From Candidatus Uhrbacteria bacterium RIFCSPHIGHO2_02_FULL_57_19 (GTDB lineage Bacteria > Patescibacteriota > Patescibacteriia > 2-12-FULL-57-11): a DNA stretch of 29,690 nucleotides. The first letter of the stretch is position 1. Each line of letters starts with the position of its first letter. Below, one piece after another: positions 12,627-19,112 of the stretch. The translations under genes and the position numbers were made by a program. The stretch lies in NCBI GenBank assembly GCA_001791115.1, contig MGDZ01000002.1, positions 1 to 29,690 on the forward strand, read 5' to 3'. Below the pieces are notes generated by a model. That model was not told the origin of the DNA. It saw nothing but the letters and a program-made list of their open reading frames with translations, and did no database searches.

Positions 12627-13598
12627 TCGGGTGCCTGGCAGTGAAGGAAAAAAACGGGTGCGAATCCCGTGCGGTGCGTTGGAACACCGAAAGCAGACGG
12701 GCAGGCGCGCAGCCGTGAGGTTGGCGCTGAAGGGCTCTGAAGCATTCCGCAGCTTGAGTTCACATACAGGCGATGGTGACCGGCGACCCGCCGAGTACGC
12801 GGGGAAGCCTTCCAATCTATGGCGCTATCGTGATCGGTTGAACCGAGACGCGGAAAAAAGTTTTCTTTCATGACCCAGGGAGATCTTACATAGTCCTCTT
12901 TGTTTTCCACAAGAAATAAACTTATTTCTGTGGTAAACTAACACCGAGGTAAGGCTGGGGAGCAATCTCTAACCGATGCTATGCAAGAAGTCAGCAGAGT
13001 CCGTAGTACTCATGGGAACCGCAATCCAAAACTCGCGGAACCTGTGAGGAAGGGACAAATCCAACGAAAAAAACTTCACCCGCACTACGTGGTTGGGTTT
13101 ATTGACGGCGAAGGATCATTCTCTGTCAGCGTCAATAAACACCGAACGATGAAAAGCGGGATTGAAGTGAAGCCGGAATTCGAGATCGAGCTTCGTGCAG
13201 ACGATCGTGAGATTCTTGAACGAGTCATGGAAACGATCGGCTGCGGAATCCTCTACGACTGTTCATACGAACGGTATGGATGGTTTCCGCACGTGAAATA
13301 CAAAATCACGAGTACGAAAGACATGGAAAAATATCTCTTTCCATTCCTCGATCGCTATCCGTTGCAAGCCAAGAAGAGACAAGTGTACAAATTGTTCCGC
13401 ACAATCATTCTCCTGATGCGAAGCGGAGAACATCGTACCGAGCGAGGAATCAGCCAAATCCTCGAGCTCAGGAATGAAATGCGGAAACTCGGCAAAAAAC
13501 ACAATCACAATTCGACACTTGATCCATCGTTGGAAACCGCCAGGATACGGGAAAACCGTTCGTCCGGTGGTGTGGAACAGTGAAACTCATTGATTCCG
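12627..13598 (+). mobile_element. Group I-type intron in 16S rRNA (near E. coli 1395/1396)
   Basis: About 972 nt separate TTGTAC from ACCGCCCGTC, which are nearly contiguous in other 16S genes. Core-like segments are seen in order: GCGGGGAAGCC (P-like) near 12799, TTGAACCGAGACGCGG (R-like) near 12838 and ACATAGTCC (S-like) near 12888. A guide sequence GTGCGA near 12657 can pair with the exon end TTGTAC. The endonuclease gene lies after the S element. The predicted join gives TTGTAC+ATACCGCCC, with C and not U before the 5' splice site, so the exact ends are uncertain by a few bases. Confidence 0.82.
12981..13583 (+). CDS. LAGLIDADG homing endonuclease of the 16S intron
   Basis: This ~200-residue protein has one LAGLIDADG motif, VVGFIDGEGSF (about residues 37-47), followed by the pattern FEIELRADDREILERVMETIGCG and ITSTKDMEKYLFPFLDRYPL, typical of single-motif enzymes that act as homodimers. 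It would cut intronless 16S alleles and spread the intron. The first ~30 residues (from the ATG at 12981) are basic and not conserved, so the true start could be later. The protein ends inside the intron, 15 nt before its 3' end, so no rRNA exon is translated. Confidence 0.88.
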   Translation: MQEVSRVRSTHGNRNPKLAEPVRKGQIQRKKLHPHYVVGFIDGEGSFSVSVNKHRTMKSGIEVKPEFEIELRADDREILERVMETIGCGILYDCSYERYGWFPHVKYKITSTKDMEKYLFPFLDRYPLQAKKRQVYKLFRTIILLMRSGEHRTERGISQILELRNEMRKLGKKHNHNSTLDPSLETARIRENRSSGGVEQ

Positions 13599-13822
13599 AT
13601 ACCGCCCGTCAAGCCAAGAGAGTCGGGAGTACCTAATGCCTCGCAAGGGGTTAGGGTAAGCTCGATGATAGGGGCTAAGTCGTAACAAGGCATCCGTAGC
13701 GGAAGCTGTGGATGGATCACCTCCTTTCTAGGGAGTTATCACCATCGCAAGATGGCTGACACCTAGGTCGACCCCGCCGATGGCGGGGGGACGTTGCAAC
13801 CGCAAAGGGCATTCGATAGACT

Positions 13823-13862
13823 ACTGTCTACTGACAACGGTCTACAGAACTGTAGTCTGTAG
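13823..13862. repeat. GTCTAC/GTAGTC word array
   Basis: Alternating GACTAC, GTCTAC and GTAGTC words run directly into palindrome copy 3. They are the same family of words as those upstream of clpP. Confidence 0.55.
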
Positions 13863-13882
13863 CCTGCCTGCCGGCAGGCAGG
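13863..13882. repeat. Dispersed palindrome, copy 3 (16S-tRNA spacer)
   Basis: A perfect CCTGCCTGCCGGCAGGCAGG in the rRNA spacer, so it is transcribed with the pre-rRNA. Confidence 0.8.
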
Positions 13883-13988
13883 TCAGTCGGCGGTAGTCTT
13901 TTCGTATCCGGGCGTGTATCTTCGTTTACTCGATACATGCCCTCGTCACTCGGGAAACCAAACTTCGTTCGGTTTCCGCTCATTCCTC

Positions 13989-14065
13989 GGGCGTGTAGCT
14001 CAGTTGGTTAGAGCGTCACACTGATAATGTGAAGGTCGATGGTTCGACTCCATCCACGCCCACCA
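13989..14065 (+). tRNA. tRNA-Ile (anticodon GAU)
   Basis: A complete cloverleaf: acceptor GGGCGTG/CACGCCC, D arm GCTCAGTTGGTTAGAGC, anticodon loop CTGATAA, T arm GATGG/CCATC around TTCGACT, discriminator A and an encoded CCA. Its position after 16S is the usual rRNA-spacer place, but here no 23S follows. Confidence 0.96.
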
Positions 14066-14104
14066 GAGAAAGACGCTTCCCATCACAGGAGGCGTTTTTC
14101 TCTT
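14066..14104 (+). terminator. Terminator after tRNA-Ile
   Basis: GAGAAAGACGC pairs with GCGTTTTTCTC (one wobble) around a 15-nt loop. The T run lies within the 3' arm. Confidence 0.75.
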
Positions 14105-14114
14105 GATCGGATGG

Positions 14115-14244
14115 GGATGGAGTCGAACGGGAAGGGGCCGGGAAACGGGAGTTTCCCGTGGCGGAAATACTAAAACCGAGGGGTTTTAGAAGCCCCGCCC
14201 CGCTTAGCGGGGCGGGGCGCGTGAGATTCCATCCACGCCCACCA
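14115..14244. repeat. Small element bounded by tRNA-Ile 3'-end copies
   Basis: The left edge (14115-14128, GGATGGAGTCGAAC) is a perfect inverted copy of tRNA-Ile bases 14042-14055. The right edge (14228-14244) is a perfect 17-nt direct copy of the tRNA 3' end including CCA. GGATGGAGTC and GATTCCATCC can pair to close a junction that holds three hairpins: GGGAAAC/GTTTCCC, CTAAAACC/GGTTTTAG, and a 12-bp GCCCCGCCCCGC helix. It could be a remnant of a tRNA-targeting element or a tRNA-derived structured RNA. Confidence 0.6.
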
Positions 14245-14271
14245 AAAAACCGGTCCTCGGACCGGTTTTTT
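14244..14271. terminator. Strong bidirectional terminator between the 16S unit (+) and the pilin/EndoQ unit (-)
   Basis: AAAAAACCGGTCC / GGACCGGTTTTTT form a perfect 13-bp stem with a 3-nt loop and T tracts on both strands. Confidence 0.9.
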
Positions 14272-14284
14272 GATTTCAGAATAC

Positions 14285-14361
14285 TTAGAACATCCGGTTC
14301 TGCGCCGGGCGCATGGTCTTCCGTTCCTCGTCGGTGAAAATCTTCACGGTTCCGTATTCGC
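14285..14361 (-). pseudogene. C-terminal fragment of a second endonuclease Q-like gene
   Basis: On the minus strand the last ~24 codons read SEYGTVKIFTDEERKTMRPA then QNRMF and stop. This matches the end of the intact gene at 16103-17434 (GEYGTVQIFTDEERKGMKPR then QNKL). No start codon or upstream homology is present; a 15-bp inverted repeat (14370-14409) lies directly in front. It is the tail of a lost or exchanged paralogue, left downstream of the pilin gene. Confidence 0.8.
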
Positions 14362-14369
14362 TCCGGCCT

Positions 14370-14409
14370 CGGAGGTCCAACCTCCGAATGTCGGGAGGTT
14401 GGACCTCCG
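14370..14409. repeat. 15-bp inverted repeat (GGAGGTCCAACCTCC type)
   Basis: GGAGGTCCAACCTCC (14371-14385) and GGAGGTTGGACCTCC (14394-14408) are exact reverse complements with an 8-nt loop. It lies between the pilin stop and the EndoQ fragment and has no T tract. Confidence 0.7.
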
Positions 14410-14432
14410 GTCTGACAGATAGGAACAGCCCC

Positions 14433-16106
14433 CTAGCGCTGGGAGATAATTTCTTGCCCAAGTTCGGAGGAACAAGCGTTTACATAAATCCTTTCTCCGC
14501 TTGTTTGTTTGATCGCATAAAAAGTCCTCTGACTATTTCCAGTCAGCGGATCCTGGGGGATGCTGGCGAGATAGTCCGGAACCAGCGCCGGGGAAAGATC
14601 CAAACACGATGGCGAAGTCAGCTCTCCATTGATGGTAACCGAGGTAAGTTCGGGAGTGAGAGAACTGGTGTCCGTCTCAAGCGTAGCCTGATACTGGAAG
14701 TAACGATTATTGATTACGTTAGTGAGAGGGAACGCGGGGATCGTCAAAGAGGTGCTTGAGGCCTCGGTGTAAAACGTCGAACCGCCGCCGTCCGGTCCGA
14801 TGAATGATTCCCCGACGCAAGCCAAGTCGTCGCACGAACGGACTTGATATTTCAAGCGCAGCACTCCCCGTTTATAGACATCCAAAATCTCCGTCGGCGC
14901 CAGCCCCCGATTCCACATCGAAAATTCATCCATGCGGCCGTCGTAATAAAAAGCCGCCGAAGACGCTCCATTGTGGTAAATCGAGGCGCCGTTGCTCCGG
15001 CCAATATTGACATCCCCGGGGTGCGTATATAGCTGTCCTCCGCTGCCGCTGCCAAACTCCACCCCATTCAAAAAACCCTTAAACTTATCGGCCACCACCG
15101 CCGCTGTCCCATCCTTCAGCCGTAGCGCCACGTTGTACCAGGTGCTTGTCGCAATGGTCGTGCTTAACCAGGTTCCCGCCCAGCCATATTCCGCGGTGTT
15201 CCACCCGCCGACATACACGTTCCCACTGTCAATGTAGATATTAAAGCCGCGCACTCCCGCCCCTTCCTCATAAAGCACGTGTCGGCCGGTCGTCGTGTCG
15301 GCGTTGAACCACAAGGCAATGGTCCTGTTGGTGTACGGGCCAGCGCTGTTGATGTCAGTGGAATTAGCGATCACAACGCGGTCGTTGATCCCGTCAAAAT
15401 TGAGCGCGGTACGGAGTTTCCCGCTTGCGCCCAAACCCACTCCTCCGGCCGCGGTTCCTGGGTTTCCCTCTCCGCTTGAATCGGCAATCGCCACTCCCGA
15501 GAGCTCATTCAAGTGAAGAAGAACGACGTTGTTGGTCATGCTGGCATTGCCTTGCGGATAACCAACCTCGGCGCCGAGAAGATTAGGCAATTCCTTTCCG
15601 TAGGGCGCTTGGGGCAGCCAGGACAAAGTGTTCCAGGGGACGATGGACAGCGCATCCTTGATGCTGGAGCTGTAGGTGCCGGAACCGGCAATTTGTCCGG
15701 CTGGCGTAAGCTCGACCCAATTATTGCCGCTATCATACTGCGTGTTGCTGAAAGTGCCAGCGGAAAATTCAGCCGAAGTGTCATCAATGAAAAACGACGC
15801 GCTGTCTCCGCCGCCGCAGATAATGCCGCAACTCGATGTCGCTGTTCCCAACATTCTTAACGTTACATCGATGCCGGTGGGCAGCACCTTGTTATCGGTG
15901 GAATAGAGCAGCACCGCCTCCTCTATCGATCGCGTGTCTTGCTGACGAGTGGCGTTGCGCGCTTCGGCGAACCTTCTGGCCGGATCAACGGCTATAAGGA
16001 TCACTATAAATAATGCGGCAACAATACCAAGAATGATGAGTAATTCTATTAAGGTGAACCCCCCTTTTTTCTTGACGGAGGAAATCGTGCGGCAGAAATG
16101 GCTCAT
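14433..16106 (-). CDS. Type IV pseudopilin with an inserted LamG-like domain
   Basis: This 557-residue protein starts with a class III (prepilin) signal: KKKGG then FTLIELLIILGIVAALFIVILI, with cleavage expected after Gly16 and the conserved Glu at +5. The N-terminal helix continues as RRFAEARNATRQQDTRSIEEAVLLYSTDNKVLP, as in CPR pseudopilins. About residues 190-420 form a concanavalin A/LamG-type beta domain (LNFDGINDRVVIANS, TIALWFNADTTTGRHVLYEE, WYNVALRLKDG, GRMDEFSMWNRGLAPTEI). The end (LDLSPALVPDYLASIPQDPLTG...) returns to pseudopilin C-terminal sequence, so LamG sits inside the pilin. It is likely a surface adhesin. Its ATG overlaps the EndoQ stop (ATGA). Confidence 0.9.
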   Translation of the reverse strand: MSHFCRTISSVKKKGGFTLIELLIILGIVAALFIVILIAVDPARRFAEARNATRQQDTRSIEEAVLLYSTDNKVLPTGIDVTLRMLGTATSSCGIICGGGDSASFFIDDTSAEFSAGTFSNTQYDSGNNWVELTPAGQIAGSGTYSSSIKDALSIVPWNTLSWLPQAPYGKELPNLLGAEVGYPQGNASMTNNVVLLHLNELSGVAIADSSGEGNPGTAAGGVGLGASGKLRTALNFDGINDRVVIANSTDINSAGPYTNRTIALWFNADTTTGRHVLYEEGAGVRGFNIYIDSGNVYVGGWNTAEYGWAGTWLSTTIATSTWYNVALRLKDGTAAVVADKFKGFLNGVEFGSGSGGQLYTHPGDVNIGRSNGASIYHNGASSAAFYYDGRMDEFSMWNRGLAPTEILDVYKRGVLRLKYQVRSCDDLACVGESFIGPDGGGSTFYTEASSTSLTIPAFPLTNVINNRYFQYQATLETDTSSLTPELTSVTINGELTSPSCLDLSPALVPDYLASIPQDPLTGNSQRTFYAIKQTSGERIYVNACSSELGQEIISQR

Positions 16107-17434
16107 AACCGAGGACTCCAGACAAGCTTGTTTTGGCGCGGCTTCATCCCTTTACGTTCCTCATCCGTGAAGATCTGCACCGTGCCGTACTCACCGTCGT
16201 AGCCGGGGAGGACGGTGATCTTCCCCTCTCGCATGCGGCGGATTGCCTCGGCGACTTCGGGGGATGAGTGGGCTTCGATCTCTTTGATTGGCGCGTCGAG
16301 AAGAATGTGGAACTCGCTCCCGACCTTCTCGACCAGGTGCTCTGTCATCTCGCCGACGAGTTTCGCTGCCTTGGTCTTTCCCAGAGCGTCGGCGACGACT
16401 TCCATGAGCGGAACGAGACGGCGATAATCCGGCGCTCCGGGGGGCCGGAATCCGTCGGGTCGATCCGCGAGCGCGTCCACGCGGTGCATGACGCCGACCG
16501 TCACCGACTTTTTGCAGGACGGGCAGAGGCCGTGATTTTTTTTCGTCTCGGCCGGCGTCAGCCGCACGCCGCACACACGGTGACCGTCGTAGTGGTACTT
16601 CCCTTCCTCGGGAAAGAATTCGATAGTGTAGAGGAACCGCTCGCGCTGATGCTTCCGGAGAACGTCTGCGAACGCAGGATACGACCGTTCGGGCAGATCC
16701 ATCACGTTCGCCTCGCGGCCGAGATTTGGCGCGGAGTGCGCATCGGAGTTTGAGAGAAGCATGACGCGATCAAGCGCCGAGAGCCGCCAGTTCATCGAGG
16801 GGTCCGAGGAAAGTCCGGTTTCGATTGCGTGGATCTCCGGCGCGAGATCCCCGAAACATTCTTCAATGGAATCAAAACCGGACTGCGATCCGAAGATGGC
16901 GAACCACGGCGTCCAGGCGTGCGCGGGGACCATGAGCGATGACGGATCGGCATCAAGAACAATCTTGAGGAGTTCTTCGGAATCAAGTCCGAGTATGGGC
17001 CGGCCGTCGCTTTTCACATTACATCCGCGCTTTTCGAGATTCGAGGTGATCGCATCCGCCGCCGCGTGCGACGGAACGAACACGCAGTGGTGCACGCGGC
17101 GAACCTTGCCGCCGCGCTTGTAGATGCAGGAGAGCTCGGTGGTGAGCATGAACCTTACGTCATCGCGAGGACGCGAGGACGAAGCGATCCCGACGGGATT
17201 GCCGCGGTCGTTTTCACTCCCTCGCAATGACGATTTCAATCGAAACAACCCCGGTTCGGCCGGCTCGAGGTCGCGTTCGATCTCCGCGCGCCACGCCGGG
17301 TGCGTGAAGTCCCCGGTCCCCACGACATCAATCCCCTTCCGCTCGCACCACTTCGCGATGGTCGGGAGGGTCAAATCCTTCGAGCACGCGCGTGAGAACC
17401 GCGAGTGGATGTGCAGATCAAGAACGGTTTTCAT
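16103..17434 (-). CDS. Endonuclease Q-like PHP-domain nuclease
   Basis: This 443-residue protein matches endonuclease Q, which nicks DNA 5' of deaminated bases (uracil, hypoxanthine, xanthine) and abasic sites. PHP motifs are intact: DLHIHSRFSRACSKD (6-20), GTGDFTHPAW (39-48), Glu100, His115/116, the VPAHAWTPWF block (169-178) and SNSDAHS (229-234). A cysteine-rich zinc segment lies near 285-310 (CGVRLT...GLCPSCKK). Residues ~68-92 (SLRGSENDRGNPVG...) are an in-frame palindromic repeat insertion at 17159-17231, absent from the family pattern GLFRLK...DDVRFMLTTE. It has an extended -10 promoter. It is translationally coupled to the pilin gene. Confidence 0.88.
   Translation of the reverse strand: MKTVLDLHIHSRFSRACSKDLTLPTIAKWCERKGIDVVGTGDFTHPAWRAEIERDLEPAEPGLFRLKSSLRGSENDRGNPVGIASSSRPRDDVRFMLTTELSCIYKRGGKVRRVHHCVFVPSHAAADAITSNLEKRGCNVKSDGRPILGLDSEELLKIVLDADPSSLMVPAHAWTPWFAIFGSQSGFDSIEECFGDLAPEIHAIETGLSSDPSMNWRLSALDRVMLLSNSDAHSAPNLGREANVMDLPERSYPAFADVLRKHQRERFLYTIEFFPEEGKYHYDGHRVCGVRLTPAETKKNHGLCPSCKKSVTVGVMHRVDALADRPDGFRPPGAPDYRRLVPLMEVVADALGKTKAAKLVGEMTEHLVEKVGSEFHILLDAPIKEIEAHSSPEVAEAIRRMREGKITVLPGYDGEYGTVQIFTDEERKGMKPRQNKLVWSPRL
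17159..17231. mobile_element. MITE-like palindromic repeat inserted in frame in the EndoQ-like gene
   Basis: The terminal inverted repeats are GTCATCGCGAGG (17159-17170) and CCTCGCAATGAC (17220-17231), with one mismatch. The ~73-bp unit resembles the widespread 'GTCATTGCGAGG' intergenic repeat known from many bacterial genomes (from memory). It stays open on the minus strand and adds ~25 residues to the protein. Confidence 0.75.
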
Positions 17435-17445
17435 ATAGCGACTTC

Positions 17446-17454
17446 AGTATAACA
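17446..17454 (-). promoter_or_regulatory. Extended -10 promoter of the EndoQ/pilin operon
   Basis: TGTTATACT on the minus strand fits TGnTATAAT. The start is expected near 17439, ~5 bases before the ATG. There is no -35 box at 17 bp. Confidence 0.55.
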
Positions 17455-17529
17455 AAAAACCAGAGTTCTTTCGGAGGTTGCGCTTCTACGCTGCTTAGGG
17501 CATATTCAGAGGGAAGGGAGAGACGGGTC

Positions 17530-18327
17530 ATGATCACCAGATGTTTTGGCATGTCCCTTTTCCTTACAGTTCTTCCGGGCCTTACTTCCGCCCAAGAGCG
17601 AGAGGAATCCCTCCAACCGTCCTTTGACATCGAAGCGAATACTGTCCGCGGGAGATTGAATAAAACTCCGATCAGTCGGTTTGAAATCCGACCGCGGGCG
17701 CGCTTGCTTCATTCCGGCTTTCTCGAGTTCTTCATCGCCACGCCGGTAGGTTCCACGAACTTCCGATATCGCAAAGAGGCAATGCTCTACACGGTCTCGA
17801 GCGAGCTCACGACCTTTGCTGATATTTCACTTGGCGGCGGCGCGCGGCTTACCTTCCGCTCCGCTCGTCCGTGGATTCTCCGGGCCGGGCTGGGAGCAGA
17901 GGTCTTGGTCTTTGATGGAAATCCGGAACCGAGCCGAGTACGATTCTCGTACGGCGATTTTGAGTTCAGCGGACTTGGCCGGTTTCGAAACCACGTTTCA
18001 CTTGACCTCCACTGGACGCGAGTGGCTGGCTGGTTCGACGCAGGCCGTCGGTTTCGATGGTTCGAGCCCTCCCTGGGTTTCGGACTCGAGGCCATTCTCT
18101 TCTCGCTGCGCCTTCATCCTGACAAGTACCTCCGTCCCATGATGTCTCTGGCCACAGTCGGCGAGGATGATCTGCGCACGGACAGGCACGGAATCGCGTT
18201 CTTTACCCGGGCGGCCGCGCGGATCCATTGCTCGCGCGCGTTGGCCGTGGACATCGGAGGATCCGCCGCGCTTCCGATCAACGCGGTTCTGTTTACCGCG
18301 TTTCTGGGAGTTGCCTACGCTCCATAA
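17530..18327 (+). CDS. Exported beta-rich protein of unknown function (beta-barrel-like)
   Basis: This 265-residue protein has a Sec signal peptide (ITRCFGMSLFLTVLPGLTSA, with likely cleavage after TSA, before QERE). The rest is made of alternating amphipathic strands (FEIRPRARLLHSGFLEFFIAT, HVSLDLHWTRVAGWFDAGRRF, LEAILFSLRLHPD) with several aromatic residues, as in outer-membrane-barrel-type proteins. I do not recognise a named family. CPR cells are thought to lack a classical outer membrane, so a barrel here would be odd. The start at 17530 follows a purine-rich GGGAGAGA site. An in-frame ATG at 17392 would extend into the divergent gene. Confidence 0.68.
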   Translation: MITRCFGMSLFLTVLPGLTSAQEREESLQPSFDIEANTVRGRLNKTPISRFEIRPRARLLHSGFLEFFIATPVGSTNFRYRKEAMLYTVSSELTTFADISLGGGARLTFRSARPWILRAGLGAEVLVFDGNPEPSRVRFSYGDFEFSGLGRFRNHVSLDLHWTRVAGWFDAGRRFRWFEPSLGFGLEAILFSLRLHPDKYLRPMMSLATVGEDDLRTDRHGIAFFTRAAARIHCSRALAVDIGGSAALPINAVLFTAFLGVAYAP

Positions 18328-18347
18328 GGGTGTGTGGGCTTTTTTTA
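18313..18347 (+). terminator. Terminator of the beta-rich exported protein gene
   Basis: GCCTAC / GTGGGC (one G-U) form a 6-bp stem that includes the stop codon in its loop, followed by eight T. Confidence 0.65.
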
Positions 18348-19112
18348 TTTACTGGGGAGATCACGCGGCGGGGGGCCGTCGTAGCGGTACTCGTCCTCGC
18401 CCAGGCGGCGGAACGGCTTCTCGCGGCTCCGCTCCTCGACGACATGCGCGCAGATGCCGGCGATGCGTCCGATCAAAAACACCGCTTTGCCCGTCTCCGG
18501 CGGAAACCCCGTCTCCAAGAGGAGCGCGGCAATCGCGCCGTCGACGTTCAGGGGCAGCGGCCGTCCCTTCCGTGCCGAAAGGGCGCGGGCCACCTCCTCC
18601 GCGATGGCCATGTGTTTTCCGTTGATCCCGAGCTCCCGCGCAAGCGCGAAGAGCCGTGTGGTCCGCGGATCAATTTCAAAAATCTTGTGGCCGTATCCCA
18701 GAATCCTGATTCCGGCCGCCTCGGTCTGTTCCACGACCTCGGTCGCGACGGTCTTCGCGTCCCCGGGCGCCTGTGCCGCGGCGGCGAGCATGCGCATGCA
18801 TCCTTCGATCGCGCCGCCGTGGAAGTCTCCCGCGGCAAGCACCCCTGCGGAGACGGCGGCGTTCACCGAATTTCCTCCCGATGCCACGATCCGGGCCGCG
18901 GTTGCCGACGGCACTGCGATCCCATGATCCGCGACGGCGACAAGCATGGCGTCGAAGAGCGCCGCCTGATTCTTTTCCGGCAGTTCACCGCGAAGCAGGA
19001 GCCAGGCGGTTTCGGCAAAGGATCGCCCGCCGATGAGTTCTTCGATCTTATATCCGCGGATCCGGCCGCCGCCGTCCTTGTCATCGGTGATCGCTGTTTT
19101 CCATTCGCTCAT
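18345..19112 (-). CDS. ccl: Citryl-CoA lyase (citrate-synthase-fold part of ATP-citrate lyase)
   Basis: This 255-residue protein matches the C-terminal citryl-CoA lyase part of ATP-citrate lyase better than citrate synthase. It has ITDDKDGGGRIRGY, VADHGIAVPSATAARI, AGDFHGGAIEG, GYGHKIFEIDPRT, LNVDGAIAALL and VFLIGRIAGICAHVVEE. The catalytic set is His63, His142 and Asp191. It would split citryl-CoA into acetyl-CoA and oxaloacetate. The size equals that of stand-alone Ccl proteins of Aquificales. An alternative ATG lies three codons upstream; 19112 is preferred because it overlaps the alpha-subunit stop (ATGA). It is the last gene of the three-gene operon. Confidence 0.85.
   Translation of the reverse strand: MSEWKTAITDDKDGGGRIRGYKIEELIGGRSFAETAWLLLRGELPEKNQAALFDAMLVAVADHGIAVPSATAARIVASGGNSVNAAVSAGVLAAGDFHGGAIEGCMRMLAAAAQAPGDAKTVATEVVEQTEAAGIRILGYGHKIFEIDPRTTRLFALARELGINGKHMAIAEEVARALSARKGRPLPLNVDGAIAALLLETGFPPETGKAVFLIGRIAGICAHVVEERSREKPFRRLGEDEYRYDGPPPRDLPSK

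Larger units (their letters stand above)
13730..13988 (+). other. Spacer between 16S and tRNA-Ile
   Basis: No gene is seen. It contains a CCCCGCC/GGCGGGG hairpin, an array of GTCTAC/GTAGTC words (13823-13862), palindrome copy 3 and an 11-bp hairpin GGGCGTGTATC/GATACATGCCC (13910-13942) whose first bases repeat the 5' end of tRNA-Ile. A GGAAACC/GGTTTCC hairpin lies just before the tRNA. Confidence 0.6.

Noticed and set aside
14370..14409. Inverted repeat as terminator of the pilin gene
   Set aside because: It has no T tract on the minus strand; the strong terminator at 14244-14271 serves this role.
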